NCBI GenBank assembly: GCA_002392545.1
Contig: DGHF01000172.1
Location: 1 to 19,553, forward strand
DNA: 19,553 nucleotides
Source: Ruminococcus sp. UBA3855
GTDB taxonomy: Bacteria > Bacillota > Clostridia > Oscillospirales > Ruminococcaceae
Direction of reading: 5' to 3'
Shown one piece after another: positions 18,247 to 19,553 of the stretch. The position numbers and the translations under genes were made by a program. A model generated the notes under the pieces. It worked only from the letters and a program-made list of their open reading frames with translations, did no database searches and was not told where the DNA came from. The stretch's first letter is position 1. Each line of letters starts with the position of its first letter.

Positions 18247-19553
18247 ATGAACGCACAGAAATTTACACAAAAATCAATGGAAGCCATTCAGAATGCCCAG
18301 AGTATCGCCCTTTCTGCACAGAATATGAATATTGAACAAATTCATTTGTTCTTGGCTCTGGTAAAGCAGGAAAACGGCTTGATTGGTCAGCTGATGAAAA
18401 AATTGAATGTGGATGTCAATGCACTGACAAACACATTGCAGAAAACCATTGACGGAATGCCTGCTGTCACCGGAAGCGGACGGCAACCTGGTTCTATTTA
18501 CGTGGCGAGAGATGTTGACACGGCTCTGACTGATGCCGAACAGAAGGCTTCTCAGATGAAAGATGATTATGTTTCCGTGGAGCATATCTGCCTTGCATTG
18601 CTGGAAAAGCCAAATGCAACTCTGCAAAAGGTTCTGACACAGTACCACATTGACAAGGATGCATTTTTACAGGCATTATTGCAGGTGCGTGGGGATGCAA
18701 GAGTCACCAGCGAAAACCCTGAGGAAACTTATGACGTTTTGACAAAATATGGTTCTGACCTGACCGAACGTGCAAAACAGAATCAGCTTGACCCTGTGAT
18801 TGGTCGTGATGCCGAAATCAGAAACGTGATTCGGATTTTGTCGAGAAAATCCAAAAATAACCCTGTTTTAATTGGTGAACCGGGGGTCGGTAAAACTGCC
18901 ATTGCAGAGGGACTGGCTCAGCGTATTGTCAGGGGAGATGTGCCCGACAGCCTGAAAGACCGGAAAATTTTCTCTCTCGATTTGGGCGCATTGATTGCCG
19001 GTGCAAAATATCGGGGCGAATTTGAGGAACGTCTGAAAGCTGTCCTTGCGGAAATCAAGAAGAGCGAAGGACGTACCCTGTTATTCATTGACGAACTGCA
19101 CACGATTGTAGGCGCAGGCAAGACCGACGGCGCAATGGATGCCGGAAATCTTTTGAAGCCCATGTTAGCCCGTGGGGAACTGCACTGTATCGGTGCAACG
19201 ACTTTGAATGAATACCGTCAGTATATCGAGAAAGACCCTGCGCTTGAAAGACGTTTTCAGCCTGTTATGGTCTCTGAACCGACTGTGGAAGATACTGTTT
19301 CAATCCTGCGTGGACTGAAAGAACGTTATGAAGTGTATCACGGTGTCAAGATTCATGATTCCGCATTGTTAGCCGCTGCAAGACTTTCAGACCGTTATCT
19401 TTCCGACAGATTTTTACCAGATAAAGCCATTGACTTGGTAGATGAAGCCTGCGCCATGATTCGTACGGAGATGGACTCCATGCCTCAGGAACTGGACGAT
19501 ATTTCCAGACAGATAATTCGTCTCGAAATCGAAGAAACCGCCCTCAAAAAAGA
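18247..19553 (+). CDS. clpB: ATP-dependent disaggregase ClpB (5' portion, cut by window end)
   Basis: Hsp100 chaperone that, with DnaK, dissolves protein aggregates. The first 435 codons are present. The N-terminal Clp repeat domain (about residues 1-145) is followed by the first AAA+ module with Walker A GEPGVGKT (210-217), Walker B LLFIDELHT (278-286, catalytic Glu283), AGAKYRGEFEERLK and the arginine-bearing ALERRFQP segment; the window ends in the coiled-coil middle domain (DDISRQIIRLEIEETALKK). These, and the long N-domain spacing, favour ClpB over ClpC. GAGGAGGAA (18234-18242) is 4 bases before the ATG. The gene continues beyond 19553. Confidence 0.95.
   Translation, partial: MNAQKFTQKSMEAIQNAQSIALSAQNMNIEQIHLFLALVKQENGLIGQLMKKLNVDVNALTNTLQKTIDGMPAVTGSGRQPGSIYVARDVDTALTDAEQKASQMKDDYVSVEHICLALLEKPNATLQKVLTQYHIDKDAFLQALLQVRGDARVTSENPEETYDVLTKYGSDLTERAKQNQLDPVIGRDAEIRNVIRILSRKSKNNPVLIGEPGVGKTAIAEGLAQRIVRGDVPDSLKDRKIFSLDLGALIAGAKYRGEFEERLKAVLAEIKKSEGRTLLFIDELHTIVGAGKTDGAMDAGNLLKPMLARGELHCIGATTLNEYRQYIEKDPALERRFQPVMVSEPTVEDTVSILRGLKERYEVYHGVKIHDSALLAAARLSDRYLSDRFLPDKAIDLVDEACAMIRTEMDSMPQELDDISRQIIRLEIEETALKK

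Overview
The window reads as a stretch of chromosome from a low-GC, spore-forming Clostridia, most likely a Ruminococcus-type Oscillospiraceae. The basis is a complete spoIIA operon (spoIIAA-spoIIAB-sigF), an HrcA/CIRCE-type groESL operon, an IreB-family gene, a DUF1540 gene, a lipoprotein-type GH5 endoglucanase with duplicated accessory modules, a BspA-like leucine-rich-repeat scrap, and a VTC-domain/DUF4956 pair. This is inference from gene content; no rRNA is present to confirm it. No tRNA, rRNA, CRISPR array, insertion sequence or phage gene was recognised.

Layout. 1-2530 (+): der, plsY and a small two-TM protein, tightly packed, the last pair overlapping as ATGA. 2588-4638 (+): groES-groL behind a sigma-A promoter with two overlapping CIRCE operators, closed by a bidirectional terminator shared with a convergent Nudix hydrolase (4697-5110, -). 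5308-6480 (+): a CPBP-family membrane protease with a Pro-rich N-terminus. 6522-8645 (-): the GH5 lipoprotein. 9020-9661 (+): a cytidylate-kinase-like protein. 9705-10439 (-): a PdaA-like deacetylase, divergent from an unrecognised acidic, possibly immunity-like gene (10524-10913, +). 10956-11201 (-) ireB and 11412-11588 (-) a DUF1540 gene. 11694-11885 (+): an LRR fragment. 11905-13506 (+): MutY fused to an N-terminal Nudix domain, overlapping tail-to-tail with sigF. 13495-14950 (-): spoIIAA-spoIIAB-sigF, each junction an ATGA overlap, with a perfect Spo0A box at the promoter. 15254-16837 (+): VTC-domain protein and DUF4956 membrane protein. 16838-17588: a large non-coding stretch. 17589-19553 (+): a ribbon-helix-helix regulator and clpB, which runs off the window.

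Functional themes are protein quality control (groESL and clpB, with short shared promoter elements), sporulation and envelope remodelling (spoIIA, PdaA-like, DUF1540), nucleotide sanitation and oxidised-DNA repair (Nudix, Nudix-MutY) and one surface-anchored plant-polysaccharide hydrolase.

The most promising unexplained element is at about 17139-17453: a probable free-standing structured RNA of about 310 nt with its own promoter and intrinsic terminator, containing two copies of a domain built on a hairpin with an identical UGAAAA loop. Just upstream lies a nested inverted repeat with 18-bp perfect arms. Secondary points of interest are a hairpin between a Shine-Dalgarno sequence and the start codon of the VTC gene, the Nudix-MutY fusion, and orphan terminator-like hairpins inside two divergent intergenic regions.
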